The notes: generated by a model from the sequence alone, not told the origin. Positions 44,058 to 54,146 are shown, counted from the stretch's first letter. The stretch is 64,000 bases of DNA from Sphingomonas hengshuiensis (GCA_003240755.1 QFNF01000028.1:1-64000), one strand, 5' to 3'. A program made the numbers and translations.

Positions 44058-44714
44058 ATGAACGAGCTCTGGAACCATATCGTCGCCGATTTCGCCAATA
44101 TCGGCAGTCCCTCGGCGCTGGCCGCCTTCGGGCAGGTCGTGCTGATCGACGTGATGCTGGCGGCCGACAATGCGATCGTCGTCGGCGCGCTCGCCGCCGG
44201 GCTGCCGCCCGCGATGCGGCGCAAGGTGATCCTGATCGGCGTCGGCGCCGCGCTGATCCTGCGCGTCGCCTTCGCGCTGGTGGTCACGCAACTGTTGCAG
44301 GTGACGGGCCTCGTCTTTGCCGGCGGGCTGCTGCTGGTATGGGTCGCGTGGAAGATGTGGCGCGAGCTGAAGGACGGCGGCGAGCAGCCGAGCGAGGAAG
44401 CGGCACTGAAGGCCGCCGCGCCGCGCAGCTTCGCCAGCGCCGCGTGGGCGGTCGCCATCGCCGACGTGTCGATGAGCCTCGACAACGTCCTTGCCGTGGC
44501 CGGCGCCGCGCGCGACCATCCGGGCATCCTCGCGGTCGGCCTGATCCTGTCGGTCGCGCTGATGGGCGTCGCCGCGAACGTGCTGGCCCGCGTGATCGAA
44601 CGCTATCGCTGGGTCGCCTATATCGGCCTGCTCGTCATCGTCTATGTCGCGCTGCGGATGATCTACGAAGGGCTGACCGATCCGTCGCGCGGCGTCCTGA
44701 CGCTGTTCGCCTGA
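44058..44714 (+). CDS. TerC family integral membrane protein
   Basis: A 218-residue protein with about seven helices. The two repeats each keep the acidic motif: VVLIDVMLAADNAIVVGALA and VAIADVSMSLDNVLAVAGAA, typical of TerC/YjbE proteins. Members are linked to manganese export or to metal loading of exported proteins. The Asp/Asn residues are candidates for metal contact. ATG 44058 is preceded by a CTATAGG, possibly an almost leaderless transcript. It converges on the TonB-dependent receptor gene 15 bases away. Confidence 0.9.
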   Translation: MNELWNHIVADFANIGSPSALAAFGQVVLIDVMLAADNAIVVGALAAGLPPAMRRKVILIGVGAALILRVAFALVVTQLLQVTGLVFAGGLLLVWVAWKMWRELKDGGEQPSEEAALKAAAPRSFASAAWAVAIADVSMSLDNVLAVAGAARDHPGILAVGLILSVALMGVAANVLARVIERYRWVAYIGLLVIVYVALRMIYEGLTDPSRGVLTLFA

Positions 44715-44729
44715 GGCGCGACACCCCGC

Positions 44730-46997
44730 TCAAAACACCTTGCGCAGCGACAGCGCGACGGTGCGGCCGAGCGGGTTGAGATAGGCCTGCTGAAACGCGA
44801 TCGGCGTGGCACCGGTCGCGTCGCGCACCTCCTGCCGCGCCTCGAACAGGTTCGCGATGCCGAGCGACAGCCGCGCCCCCCTGGCCCAGCGCGGCGCCCT
44901 GGTCCCGCCCATCTGGTCCGCGATGTTCGCGAACAGGTTCAGGTCGACCGTCGCCAGGTCGCCGAAGCGCAGGTCGCCGCCCGGTGCGTGCAGCGTGGTG
45001 CCGGCCTGCCAGCGTGCGGTGATGCGCGCGCCCAGCCCTCGCTTGAACGCGCCGGCCTGCGCCTCGACGCTGTGCCGCGCCCGCCCGCCGCGCAGGTCGA
45101 GTGCATCGCCGTCGAGCAGGTCGAGCACGCCGCCGCCCGGAAGCACAACCCGGTCCTGCCACCGCCAGACATGGTCGATGCTGAACATCAGCCGGCTCAT
45201 CAGGTTTTCGAACCGCCGTGCCTGCGGGCTGCCCGCTTCGATCATCTGGATGCGCGCACCGGGCGGCAGGCGGCGTCGCACCTCCGCCTCGCTGGAAAAG
45301 GTGCGCACCCGCGCCGGCTCGACCCCCGGCGGCAACGGCCCCAGCGGCCGGACATAGCGCAGGCCCCAGCGCAGTTCCTGCTGCTCGCTGCGCGCGAAAT
45401 TGACCGGTGTCGCGTCGATCCGCTGCAACCGTCCGCCGGCATCGCGCATCACCCGGTCGGGGAACGCCGCCTCGACCGCCGGGGTCAGCAGCGGGAAGGA
45501 CACGATCGGATCGTCGATCCGGGTGCGGATGTAATCGGCGGTCAGCGTGAAATCCGTCTTCGCCCAGGGCTGCCACGACAGCCCCAGCGCGGTGACGTAG
45601 CGGTCGTCGGGGCGGAGCGCCCGGTTGCCGCCGAGGATGCGGGTCGCATCGACCGTCTCGCCGCGCAGCGCATCGAAGGTCCGCGCATTGGGCAGCACCA
45701 GCAGCGGCGATCCGAGCTGTTCGACGCTCGGCGCCGATTGTTCGGCGCCGAGCGATCCCAGCAGCGTCAGCCCCGCCACCGGCGTCCACTGCACCCCGCC
45801 GCCCAGCGTGCGGAGACTGCCCGCGTCGGACAGTCGCTCCAGCGCGGCATTGGCGTTGAGCGACACCAGACCGACGCTCCGGGTCAGCAGCAGGTCGATG
45901 CTGGCCTGCACATTCGCGGCATCGCGGCCGAGCGACGCGGTGCCGACCGTCTCGCCCAGACGCGACCGGCTGTCGAAAATACGGGTCGCCACCCCGCCGC
46001 GCAGGCTCAATGCGGCATTGCCGGCAGGCAGCGCGAAGGGCGATCCGTTGACCAGCAGGTCGGCCTGCGCCAGCATATTGGTGAAGCGCGCATCGTTGCG
46101 CGGGGCGGCGGCGATGCCGGTGTCGGTCGCCGTATCGCTCCGCGTCCGGTCGAGCGTGGCGGTCGCGGTCCACAGCCATTTGGCCATGCGCCCGCCCAGC
46201 GTCGTGCCGAGATGCGCGGTCGTGCTGTCGCCGTCGCGGCGCAGCACCCCGTCGGCCCCGCGGCCGACCAGCGCCCGCGTCGCCAGCGTCTCCACCCGCG
46301 CGTCGAGCGTCGCCGCCACCTCGCCCAACGGGGTGCCGGCGACCGTTCCGCCCAGCGCCGCGCGGCGGGTCTCGGGCAGCAGGGTGCGCGCCCTGGCCGT
46401 CGCCGGATCGCCGGGTTGCACGATGTCGCGTTCGTCCTCGGTCAGCGCGCTGGACCGGTTGTATTCCGCCTGCAGCATCGTCCGCGTATCGCCCTGCAGG
46501 CGCAGGAGATTGGCGGTGGCGCCGATGGTCGCCTGTCCGCCTTCGGTGGGCATGCCGAACGTCGCCTGGCCGATCGTCGAGGAGAAACGTTCGCGGGTGA
46601 CGATGTTCACCACCTTGCGGTCCGCCGCAAAGCCATAGGCCAGCGCGACCGCCTCGGGCAGGATTTCGGTCCGCTCGATCGCCTCGGTCGGGATGCTGGC
46701 GATTTCGTTGAAGCTCGACACGCGGCGGCCGTTGAGCAGCACCGCCGGTCCGGCATCGCCGCGCCCGCGGCCGCTCGATACCGCTGCGCCGAGCGATTGC
46801 AGCAATTCCTGCACATTGTTCGCGCCATAGGCCCGGATGTCGAGCGACGACAGCGTGCGTTCGGGCGGGATGGTGCCGGCCACCGACCCGCGCGGGCGCT
46901 CGCCCTTCACCACGATCTCGTCCCTGGGCGGTGGCGGAGCGGGGGCGGGCGCCGCCTGTCCCCCGGCGAGCAGTCCCGCGAGCAATAGCGAAGCCAT
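44730..46997 (-). CDS. TonB-dependent receptor
   Basis: A 755-residue outer-membrane beta-barrel with a plug. It begins with a signal peptide (MASLLLAGLLAGGQAAPAPA) and a TonB-box-like DEIVVKGERP, then plug motifs NNVQELLQSLGAAVSSGRGR, PAVLLNGRRVSSFNEIASIP and TEAIERTEILPEAVALAYGF. The C-terminal strand LGRTVALSLRKVF ends in Phe as in barrel proteins. The plug lacks the usual FecA-type sensor domain, so it is a transporter rather than a signalling receptor. The 121-residue secreted gene lies three bases upstream. Ligand unknown. Confidence 0.9.
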   Translation of the reverse strand: MASLLLAGLLAGGQAAPAPAPPPPRDEIVVKGERPRGSVAGTIPPERTLSSLDIRAYGANNVQELLQSLGAAVSSGRGRGDAGPAVLLNGRRVSSFNEIASIPTEAIERTEILPEAVALAYGFAADRKVVNIVTRERFSSTIGQATFGMPTEGGQATIGATANLLRLQGDTRTMLQAEYNRSSALTEDERDIVQPGDPATARARTLLPETRRAALGGTVAGTPLGEVAATLDARVETLATRALVGRGADGVLRRDGDSTTAHLGTTLGGRMAKWLWTATATLDRTRSDTATDTGIAAAPRNDARFTNMLAQADLLVNGSPFALPAGNAALSLRGGVATRIFDSRSRLGETVGTASLGRDAANVQASIDLLLTRSVGLVSLNANAALERLSDAGSLRTLGGGVQWTPVAGLTLLGSLGAEQSAPSVEQLGSPLLVLPNARTFDALRGETVDATRILGGNRALRPDDRYVTALGLSWQPWAKTDFTLTADYIRTRIDDPIVSFPLLTPAVEAAFPDRVMRDAGGRLQRIDATPVNFARSEQQELRWGLRYVRPLGPLPPGVEPARVRTFSSEAEVRRRLPPGARIQMIEAGSPQARRFENLMSRLMFSIDHVWRWQDRVVLPGGGVLDLLDGDALDLRGGRARHSVEAQAGAFKRGLGARITARWQAGTTLHAPGGDLRFGDLATVDLNLFANIADQMGGTRAPRWARGARLSLGIANLFEARQEVRDATGATPIAFQQAYLNPLGRTVALSLRKVF

Positions 46998-47000
46998 GGC

Positions 47001-47366
47001 TTACGGCTCCCGCCGCGCGGTGAAGGGCAGGGTGGCGAGGCCGGCGATGGTCACGTCGCCCGCCATCGCAGAGCCGTCCGGGGCCAGTGCCAGTGCGAAG
47101 GTCACGCGCGGTTGCGATTGCAGGCTGAACGTCGCGCAGCCCCCGGTCACTGCGACCGCCTCCAGCGGCTTCCATGTCGGCGCCTTCGTCGTGCGATGGC
47201 GTCCGCGCCACCCCTCGCCCTCCGGGACGAGGTCGAACGTCCAGTCGGCCCCGGCGAAACTGCCGGTCCATTGCCCTGCGACGCGTTCGGCGCTGCCGGG
47301 CGCGGTACAGGGCGCGGCGGGGGCGGCCGGGGCGATGGTGACGATAACGGCAGGCAGTGCGATCAT
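47001..47366 (-). CDS. Small secreted protein upstream of the TonB-dependent receptor
   Basis: A 121-residue product. A hydrophobic N-terminus (MIALPAVIVTIAPAAPAAPC) fits a signal peptide or lipoprotein-like signal. The mature part is beta-rich: GQWTGSFAGADWTFDLVPEG, then GWRGRHRTTKAPTWKPLEAV and GDVTIAGLATLPFTARREP, suggesting a small beta-barrel. No family is recognised with confidence. It is probably co-transcribed with the receptor gene that follows, and divergent from the response regulator. It may be an accessory or ligand-binding periplasmic partner. Confidence 0.65.
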   Translation of the reverse strand: MIALPAVIVTIAPAAPAAPCTAPGSAERVAGQWTGSFAGADWTFDLVPEGEGWRGRHRTTKAPTWKPLEAVAVTGGCATFSLQSQPRVTFALALAPDGSAMAGDVTIAGLATLPFTARREP

Positions 47367-47477
47367 CGGAAAACTCCCTTTCGCCGCCCTTCAAGCATCG
47401 CGCGGTAGCGTGGCGATGGCGCGTTGGTGTCGGCGGGCGATACGAAGATGCTACAAAGCCGTGTTATCGGGAGTGCG

Positions 47478-48194
47478 ATGCAGACCGATGCCCCGCCCGC
47501 CGACCGGATCGTCGTCGTAGACGACGACACCAGCATCCGCGACGCGCTGGCCGACTATCTGGGCGGGCATGGCTTTGCGGTGCGGACGGCGGCGGGGGCG
47601 GCGGCGTGCGATCGGTTGCTGGCCGAAGCACCGGCGGACCTGCTGGTGATCGACGTGATGATGCCTGGCGAGGACGGCTTGTCGCTGTGCCGCCGCCTCG
47701 CGCCGCAGGGGGTGCCGATCCTGATGCTGAGCGCGCTGGACGGTGTAACCGACCGGGTCGTCGGGCTGGAGGTCGGGGCATGGGATTATCTGGCCAAGCC
47801 GTTCGAACCGCGCGAGTTGCTCGCCCGCGTCCGCGCGCTGCTGCGCCGGCCCCGCGCGGCCGATCCGGTCGCCGGCGGCGATGCGGTGGTCTTTGCCGGA
47901 TGGTGGTTCAGCCCCGCCGAACGCCGGCTGCGCGATCCGCAGGGGCGGCCGCTGCTCTTGAGCGAAGGCGAACATGCACTGCTCGCCGCCTTCGTAGAGC
48001 GGGCAGGGCGGGTGCTCAGCCGCGACGCGCTGCTCGACGCGGCGCGCGGGATCGATGCCGCCAGCTATGACCGGGCGATCGACATCGCGGTCAGCCGGCT
48101 GCGGCGCAAACTGGCGGAGGGGGATGCAACCCCGCTGATCGAAACGGTGCGCGGGGCGGGCTATCGGTTCCTGCCGATGGTCCGCGCGGCATGA
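47478..48194 (+). CDS. OmpR-family response regulator
   Basis: A 238-residue two-component regulator. The receiver has VVVDDDTSIRDAL, phosphoacceptor Asp59 in LLVIDVMMPGEDG and KPFEPRELLARV. The C-terminal winged helix (from about residue 140) has SEGEHALLAAFVERAGRVLS and SYDRAIDIAVSRLRRKLAEG and ends IETVRGAGYRFLP. The start at 47478 is the family start, and 47424 is a possible longer one. Its stop overlaps the kinase start as ATGA. It is divergent from the TonB receptor operon, a plausible target. Confidence 0.92.
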   Translation: MQTDAPPADRIVVVDDDTSIRDALADYLGGHGFAVRTAAGAAACDRLLAEAPADLLVIDVMMPGEDGLSLCRRLAPQGVPILMLSALDGVTDRVVGLEVGAWDYLAKPFEPRELLARVRALLRRPRAADPVAGGDAVVFAGWWFSPAERRLRDPQGRPLLLSEGEHALLAAFVERAGRVLSRDALLDAARGIDAASYDRAIDIAVSRLRRKLAEGDATPLIETVRGAGYRFLPMVRAA

Positions 48195-49558
48195 TCCGCG
48201 CCTTCTGGCGGCGGCCGAGCGCGCTGACCGGGATCGGGGGGTTCAGCGTCGCGATCGCGCTGCTGAGCGTCGCGATCACCGCCAGCATCGTGCTGCTGAT
48301 GCCCGATCCGCCGGCGGTGCGGCTGACGCTGGCCGATGCGGCGGCGGCGCTGCGCGGGGCCGATAACGGCCTGTCGCGCAGCATCGGCCCGCCGCCGGCC
48401 GGGGCGCCCAACCCGGTGCAGCAACAGGTGCTGGCGCGGGCGCTGGGGCGGCCGGTCGGCGACGTCCGCGTCGCATGGCTCGATCCGGCGGCACGCCGCT
48501 CAGCGCCGCGCGGCGAGGTCATCGTGCTGACCGCCGCGCATGGCGGGGGCAAGGCGCTGCCGGGCGGGGCGATGCTGCTGCGGATGAAGGGCGGACGGCC
48601 GATGCGGGTGGTCGACCGGCTGCCCGACGGACCGCTGGGGGCGGTGTTGCTGCGCCTGCCGCAGCCCGCCTTTGCCGCCGGCGTCCGCCTGTCCGATGGG
48701 CGCTGGCTGACGGTCCGGCCGGCATCGTCGCTGCTGGGGGGATGGCGGTGGAAGGTGCTGGTCGCGCTGGCGGTCAGCCTGGTCGTGCTGGCACCGCTGG
48801 TCTGGATCTTCGCGCGGCGGCTGACCCGGCCGTTCCGCGTGCTGGCGCGGGCGATCGATGCCGGGCTGGACCCGCCCGAGGCGCAGGGGCCGCGCGAATT
48901 GCAGGAGGCGGCGGGCGCGATCGTCCAGTTGCGGACGCGACTGGCGGCGGAGAGCGAGGAGCGGTTGCGCATGCTGACCGCCGTCGCCCACGATCTGCGC
49001 ACGCCGCTGACCAGCCTGAAACTGCGCCTCGAATCGGTGGCCGAACCGCAGCGCGCGCGAATGGTGGACGATGCCAACCGGATGCAGGCGATGATCGCCG
49101 ATGTGCTCGACTTCGCCCGCACCGCCGATGCCGAACGCCGTGCCGTCGCGGTGCGCGACCTGATCGCGCAGGTGGTGGCCGATGCGCCGGCGATGACCCT
49201 CGACGACGGGCCGGAGGTGACGGTCTGCGTGGGCGCGGGGTTGCGCCGTGCGGTCGAGAATCTGGTGCGCAACGCGATCGACTATGCCGGGGGCGGGCGG
49301 ATCGCGGTCGCGCGGCGGGGGGAGCAGGCGGTGATCGAGGTCGTCGACAACGGCCCCGGCATCGCGTCCGCCGACCGCACCCGCCTGCTGCGCCCGTTCG
49401 AGCGCGGCGACGCCTCGCGCAACCGCGATACCGGCGGGGTCGGCCTCGGCCTCAGCATCGTGCAGGGCTTTGCCGAGCGGCATGGCGGCACGCTGGAACT
49501 GGCCGATGCGCCGGGCGGCGGGACGGTGGCGCGGCTGGTGTTGCCGGTGGGGACGTGA
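48191..49558 (+). CDS. Sensor histidine kinase, EnvZ/RstB-like
   Basis: A 455-residue inner-membrane kinase. Helices lie near residues 12-37 and 185-207, with a periplasmic sensor of about 150 residues between (containing GPPPAGAPNPVQQQVLARAL) that matches no family I recognise. After a HAMP-like linker (RRLTRPFRVLARAIDAG), the dimerisation box is LTAVAHDLRTPLTSLKLRL with phosphoacceptor His267. The ATPase domain has NLVRNAIDYAGGGR, VVDNGPGIA and GVGLGLSIVQGFAERHGG. It is coupled by overlap to the regulator upstream. Confidence 0.92.
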   Translation: MIRAFWRRPSALTGIGGFSVAIALLSVAITASIVLLMPDPPAVRLTLADAAAALRGADNGLSRSIGPPPAGAPNPVQQQVLARALGRPVGDVRVAWLDPAARRSAPRGEVIVLTAAHGGGKALPGGAMLLRMKGGRPMRVVDRLPDGPLGAVLLRLPQPAFAAGVRLSDGRWLTVRPASSLLGGWRWKVLVALAVSLVVLAPLVWIFARRLTRPFRVLARAIDAGLDPPEAQGPRELQEAAGAIVQLRTRLAAESEERLRMLTAVAHDLRTPLTSLKLRLESVAEPQRARMVDDANRMQAMIADVLDFARTADAERRAVAVRDLIAQVVADAPAMTLDDGPEVTVCVGAGLRRAVENLVRNAIDYAGGGRIAVARRGEQAVIEVVDNGPGIASADRTRLLRPFERGDASRNRDTGGVGLGLSIVQGFAERHGGTLELADAPGGGTVARLVLPVGT

Positions 49559-49561
49559 CGC

Positions 49562-49680
49562 CGCCCCTGTTCCGTTCATGCCGAGCAGGGGCTGCGCCCT
49601 TCGACTGCCTGCCCGCGGCAGGCTTCGGTGCTGCCCCTTCGACAAACTCGGCGGCTACTCAGGACGAACGATTTTGTCCT
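49562..49680. repeat. Dispersed intergenic palindromic element (third type)
   Basis: The gap after the histidine kinase contains GCCGAGCAGGGGCTGCGCCC, CTTCGACTGCCTGCCCGC and CCCCTTCGACAAACTCGGCG, with CCGAG/CTCGG and GCCTGCCCGCGGCAGGC (a palindrome at about 49608-49624). It is related in style, not identical, to the elements at 16.1 and 21.4 kb. It sits between the convergent kinase and M20 peptidase genes. Confidence 0.55.
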
Positions 49681-49705
49681 GCCGATCCGGTTGTGCCCGT
49701 GGCCC

Positions 49706-51094
49706 TCACCCCAACGTCTTCAGCAACGTCTCCCACCACACCACCCCCGGATCGAAGGTCGCGACCGGCACCCGTTCGTTCAGGCCGTGCGCGAAGCTGT
49801 CGCTGGCCTTCATGAACACCCCGCCGACCCCGAAGCTGGGGATGCCGTGCGCGCGGAAGTGCATCGAATCGGTCGCGCCCGCCTCCTGCATCGGCACGAC
49901 CAGCAGCCCGGGCGAGCGCTGCGCCACCGCCGCCTTCACCGCGCCCACCACCTTCGGGTCGAGCGGGGAGGCGCCGGCCTCGATCGTGCCATTGTCGTTG
50001 AACGTCACGGCGACCTTCGGATCGGCGGCCAGCTCGGTCAGCCGGGCGGCGATCTGCGCGCGCGGGGTGCCGGGAAAGATGCGGCAGTTGATATTGGCGA
50101 CCGCGCGCTGCGGCAGCGCGTTGGGCGCGTGCCCGCCGTTGAACATGGTGGGGACGCAGGTGGTGCGGACCTGCCCGACATAGCGCTTGTCGGCCGACAG
50201 CACGTCCGCCGCGGCGGTATCGTTCGGATTGGCGGCGAACGCCTTCATCGCCGCGCCCAGCGGTCCCGGCGTCATCGTCGCGGTGCCCGCCAGCGACGCC
50301 TTGGTGATCTCGTTCTGCTGCGGCGGGAAGCGATAGGCGGCGATGCGCCCGACCGCCGCCGCCAGGCGGACGATGGCATTGTCCGGCCCCGGACGGCTGC
50401 TGTGCCCGCCCGGATCGGTGACGGTCAGATGCCAGTCGCCATAGACCTTCTCCGCCGCCTGCAGGCCGTACACCATCGGCTTGCCGTCATCGCCGAGCAG
50501 CCCGCCGCCGGCATCGGCGTTCAGCACCAGTGCGGCATTCCTGTACGCCTCCGCCGCCGCGCTGGTCGTCTTCATCGTGGTTTCCTCGTCGCCGGTCAGC
50601 ACCAGTACGACATCGCGCTGCGGCACCCATTTCTCGCGGCGGAGTTTCATCAGCGTCGCGACCGCCATCGACAGCCCGGCCTTGTTGTCGAGGCTCCCGC
50701 GCCCGAAGACATAGCCATTCTCGACCACCGGCGTGAACGGATCGCGGGTCCAGTCCTTCGGATCGGCCTCGACCACGTCCATGTGGGCGAGCACCACGGT
50801 CGGCTTCGCCCTGCGATCACGGCCGGGATAGCGCGCGGTCAGATAGCCGGTCTCGCCCATGGCCACGAAGGTCACGTCGGCGGCGTCGAACCCGGCGGAG
50901 ACCAGCTTGGCCTTGAGATACCCGGCATAGGCCGGCACCTGTCCGCGCCCGGCGACGGTCTGGAACTTCACCCCGTCGACCAGCAGCGCCAGCGCTTCCT
51001 TGCCCGATGGCGTCGCGGCCATGTCCTGCGCCTGTGCCGCGCCTGCGCACAGCATCGTCGTCGCCCCGATCGTCGCAAGCAGCTTCCGCATCAT
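49706..51094 (-). CDS. M20 family metallopeptidase, exported
   Basis: A zinc peptidase/deacylase with 462 residues from the ATG at 51094. The start MMRKLLATIGATTMLCAGAAQAQD is a clear signal peptide ending AQA. The metal sites are VVLAHMDVVEAD (His-Asp), FGRGSLDNKAGLSMA (bridging Asp), LTGDEETTMKTT (Glu pair) and VPMQEAGATDSMHF. The dimerisation segment has DPGGHSSRPGPDNAI. It probably acts in the periplasm on peptides or N-acyl amino acids. It is alone on the minus strand, with repeats at its 3' side. Confidence 0.9.
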   Translation of the reverse strand: MMRKLLATIGATTMLCAGAAQAQDMAATPSGKEALALLVDGVKFQTVAGRGQVPAYAGYLKAKLVSAGFDAADVTFVAMGETGYLTARYPGRDRRAKPTVVLAHMDVVEADPKDWTRDPFTPVVENGYVFGRGSLDNKAGLSMAVATLMKLRREKWVPQRDVVLVLTGDEETTMKTTSAAAEAYRNAALVLNADAGGGLLGDDGKPMVYGLQAAEKVYGDWHLTVTDPGGHSSRPGPDNAIVRLAAAVGRIAAYRFPPQQNEITKASLAGTATMTPGPLGAAMKAFAANPNDTAAADVLSADKRYVGQVRTTCVPTMFNGGHAPNALPQRAVANINCRIFPGTPRAQIAARLTELAADPKVAVTFNDNGTIEAGASPLDPKVVGAVKAAVAQRSPGLLVVPMQEAGATDSMHFRAHGIPSFGVGGVFMKASDSFAHGLNERVPVATFDPGVVWWETLLKTLG

Positions 51095-51504
51095 CGTCTC
51101 CCTGTTGGCCAAAGGTGCGCGGTCGGGCGCGATCGCACAAGATCATTTCGTACCCGCAGCGCTCGGCAGGTGGCGAGGCCGACGGCCTGCCTTTCAGGCG
51201 CGCGCCCTTCTCCCCATCGATCCATTCGTCGAGCGGGTGCGGTGATTGCGGGAATGGGTCGGATCGGCATCGGTAGGCGCTGAGGCGTGGCGGCAGTCCG
51301 GCGGCACGGATCGCGCCTCGGATGATCCGGACGATCTCGGCGCCGTCGCAGGAGCGCCTGCCGGTCGGGCGCCGGTCGTCCCGACGCGGCCACCGGACCC
51401 GGCGTCGCTCGATCGAGTTTTCCGCCGAGTGTGAGCGAGACAATTGTTTACCCCCCTGTCGGCTTACCGGTTAGGCTGTCGGCCATCATGATGGAGAGCC
51501 GATA
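51095..51504. other. About 410 bases between the M20 gene and katG without a recognised gene
   Basis: Both divergent starts must have their promoters here. The only distinct element seen is the palindrome ACAATTGT at 51440-51447 in GAGACAATTGTTTAC, about 60 bases before the katG ATG. A clear -35/-10 pair with good spacing is not visible. ATGATGGAGAGCC before 51505 includes the katG ribosome binding site. Short open frames here have no family resemblance. Confidence 0.4.
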
Positions 51505-53739
51505 ATGGACGCGAAGACCGGAGAGATGAGCGGCTGCCCGATCAGCCAACCGAACACGGTTCGGTCGCTGCTGGGCCGCACCAATCGCGACTGGTGGCCC
51601 GACGCGCTGCCGCTCGAGGTGCTCAACCAGGGCGGAACCTCCCCCGATCCGATGGGGCATGAATTCGATTACGCCGAAGCTTTCAAACAGCTCGACTATG
51701 CCGCGCTGAAGGCCGACCTGACCGCGCTGATGACCGACAGCCAGCCATGGTGGCCGGCCGATTACGGCAATTATGGCGGCCTGTTCATCCGCATGGCGTG
51801 GCATGCCGCCGGCACCTATCGCACCGCCGACGGTCGCGGTGGCGCGAACAGCGGGCAGCAGCGTTTCGCCCCGCTCAATTCGTGGCCGGACAACGGCAAT
51901 CTCGACAAGGCGCGTCGCCTGTTGTGGCCGATCAAGCAGAAATACGGCAGGAACATCAGTTGGGCCGACCTGTTCATCCTCGCCGGCAATGTCGCGATCG
52001 CGAATATGGGCGGCCCGGTGTTCGGCTTCGGCGGCGGTCGCCGTGACGTGTTCGAACCCGAAAAGGACATTTACTGGGGTTCGGAAGAACAGTTTGTCGG
52101 CCATCCCGACAACAAGACCCGCATTTTGCCCGAAGAGGAGCTGGAGCTGGAACAACCGCTCGCCTCGATCCAGATGGGCCTGATCTACGTCAATCCCGAA
52201 GGCCCCGGCGGCGTACCCGATGCGATGCAGTCGGCACGCGACATCAAGGAAACCTTCGCCCGCATGGCGATGAACGTCGAGGAAACCGTCGCGCTGACCG
52301 CCGGTGGCCATACCTTTGGCAAGGCGCATGGTGCCGGCGATCCGACGATGGTCGGCGAATCGCCCGAAGGCGCCGATATCGCGCTGATGGGGCTTGGCTG
52401 GACCAACAGCTTCGAAAGCGGGATGGGCGAGCATACCACGACCAGCGGCATCGAGGGCGCGTGGGTGAACACGCCGACCGAATGGTCGGGCAATTATTTC
52501 CGCCTGCTGCTCGATTACGAATATGAGCTGGTGCGCAGCCCGGCGGGTGCCAAGCAGTGGCAGCCGATCGACCAGCGGCCGGAGGACATGGCCCCCGCGG
52601 CGCATGATCCGAACCTGCGCGTGCCGACGATGATGACCACCGCCGACATGGCGCTGAAGGTCGATCCCGAGATGCGCGCCATTTCGGAGAAGTTCCGGAA
52701 CGACCATGAAGCGTTCAAGGACGCCTTTGCCCGCGCATGGTTCAAGCTGACCCACCGCGACATGGGTCCGAAGGTCCGCTATCTCGGGCCGGAGGTGCCG
52801 GAAGAGACGCTGATCTGGCAGGATCCGGTTCCCGCCGGCACCATGCCGTCGGACGGCGATGTCGGCGCGTTCAAGTCGGCGATCCTGAACGCCGGCTTCT
52901 CGATCGGCCAACTGGTCAAGACCGCCTGGGCCTCGGCCTCGACCTATCGCCGGTCGGACCATCGCGGCGGCGCCAACGGCGCGCGCATCGCGCTCGAACC
53001 GCAGCGCGGCTGGAAGGTGAACGAGCCGGAGGAACTGTCGCAGGTCCTGTCGAAGATCGACGCACTCCGCGGCAACCTGTCGCTCGCCGACGCGATCGTG
53101 CTGGCCGGATCGGCAGCGGTCGAGAAGGCGGCAAAGGACGCCGGCTTCGCGGTCGAGGTGCCGTTCACCGGCGGCCGCGGCGATGCGACGCAGGACTGGA
53201 CCGATGCCGACAGCTTCGCGGTGATGGAACCGGTCGCCGATGGCTTCCGCAACTTCCTCAAGACCAAGCACACGGTGAAGACCGAGGAGCTGTTGCTCGA
53301 TCGCGCGTCGCTGCTCGGCCTCTCGGTGCCCGAGATGACCGTGCTGGTCGGTGGCCTGCGCGTGTTGGGCGCGAACTATAACGATGCACCGGAGGGCGTG
53401 TTCACCGACCGCAAGGGGCAGTTGACCAACGACTTTTTCGTCAACTTGCTGAACAACGACACCTTCTGGAAGGTGATCGACACGTCGGCCGACGAAGAGT
53501 TCATCGGCTATGACCGTGCGGGAAGCCACGAACGCTGGCGCGCGACCCGCACCGACCTGATCTTCGGATCGAACAGTCAGTTGCGCGCGGTGGCCGAGGT
53601 CTATGCCGAGCGCGGCCATGAAGAGAAGTTCGTGCGCGATTTCGTCGCGGCGTGGACCAAGGTCATGAACGCGGACCGGTTCGACGTGGAACAGAACCAT
53701 GACAGCGTGCAACCGATCGGGGTTGCCGAACCGGCCTGA
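51505..53739 (+). CDS. katG: Catalase-peroxidase
   Basis: Bifunctional haem catalase-peroxidase removing hydrogen peroxide. The 744-residue protein has two peroxidase-like halves. The active half holds [20 protein letters not shown] (Arg96, Trp99, His100). Candidates for the Trp-Tyr-Met adduct are Trp99, Tyr228 in [12 protein letters not shown] and Met254 in RMAMNVEE. The proximal His lies in [16 protein letters not shown]. The C-terminal half is catalytically degenerate, as usual. No signal peptide is seen. No oxyR neighbour is present, but the preceding gap carries ACAATTGT. Confidence 0.97.
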   Translation: MDAKTGEMSGCPISQPNTVRSLLGRTNRDWWPDALPLEVLNQGGTSPDPMGHEFDYAEAFKQLDYAALKADLTALMTDSQPWWPADYGNYGGLFIRMAWHAAGTYRTADGRGGANSGQQRFAPLNSWPDNGNLDKARRLLWPIKQKYGRNISWADLFILAGNVAIANMGGPVFGFGGGRRDVFEPEKDIYWGSEEQFVGHPDNKTRILPEEELELEQPLASIQMGLIYVNPEGPGGVPDAMQSARDIKETFARMAMNVEETVALTAGGHTFGKAHGAGDPTMVGESPEGADIALMGLGWTNSFESGMGEHTTTSGIEGAWVNTPTEWSGNYFRLLLDYEYELVRSPAGAKQWQPIDQRPEDMAPAAHDPNLRVPTMMTTADMALKVDPEMRAISEKFRNDHEAFKDAFARAWFKLTHRDMGPKVRYLGPEVPEETLIWQDPVPAGTMPSDGDVGAFKSAILNAGFSIGQLVKTAWASASTYRRSDHRGGANGARIALEPQRGWKVNEPEELSQVLSKIDALRGNLSLADAIVLAGSAAVEKAAKDAGFAVEVPFTGGRGDATQDWTDADSFAVMEPVADGFRNFLKTKHTVKTEELLLDRASLLGLSVPEMTVLVGGLRVLGANYNDAPEGVFTDRKGQLTNDFFVNLLNNDTFWKVIDTSADEEFIGYDRAGSHERWRATRTDLIFGSNSQLRAVAEVYAERGHEEKFVRDFVAAWTKVMNADRFDVEQNHDSVQPIGVAEPA

Positions 53740-53912
53740 TCCGGGGGTCGGTTGAGGTGAGCGGCGCGGGAGCGATCCCGCGCCGTTTGCTTTTTGGGGG
53801 GTGTTTGGTTCGACACTCGCCCCGTACTCCCGTGACCTGCTGCCGGTTTTCTGGGCCGCTTTGAGCTGGAAAATTCCGGTTATGATGGATGGCCAGGGAA
53901 GCGGAGCGAGCA

Positions 53913-54146
53913 ATGAAGAGGTCGAAGTTTTCGGAGGCGCAGATCGTCTTCGTGCTGAAGCAGGCCGAGGACGGCACGAGCATTGGCGAGGTGTGCCGCA
54001 AAACCGGGATCAGCGAAGCGACGTTCTACGCCTGGCACAAGAAGTATGTAGGGCTGATGCCGTCGGAGATGCGGGTGCTGCGCCTGCTCGAGGAGGAGAA
54101 TGCCAAGCTGAAGCGGTTGGTCGGCGCAGAGACTACAACGAGGTGA
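53913..54146 (+). pseudogene. IS3-family transposase OrfA (helix-turn-helix) of the deleted element
   Basis: From the ATG at 53913 it reads MKRSKFSEAQIVFVLKQAED with GTSIGEVCRKTGISEATFYA (helix-turn-helix) and a leucine-zipper-like LRLLEEENAKLKRLVG. It then runs off the deletion junction at about 54120 into four unrelated codons and a stop. An in-frame ATG at 53889 is the track start for the same frame. Without OrfB it has no catalytic DDE domain. Confidence 0.85.

Noticed and set aside
51448..53913. 821-codon minus-strand frame opposite katG
   Set aside because: KatG active-site residues are all on the plus strand; the antisense product is repetitive His/Arg/Val-rich with no motif.
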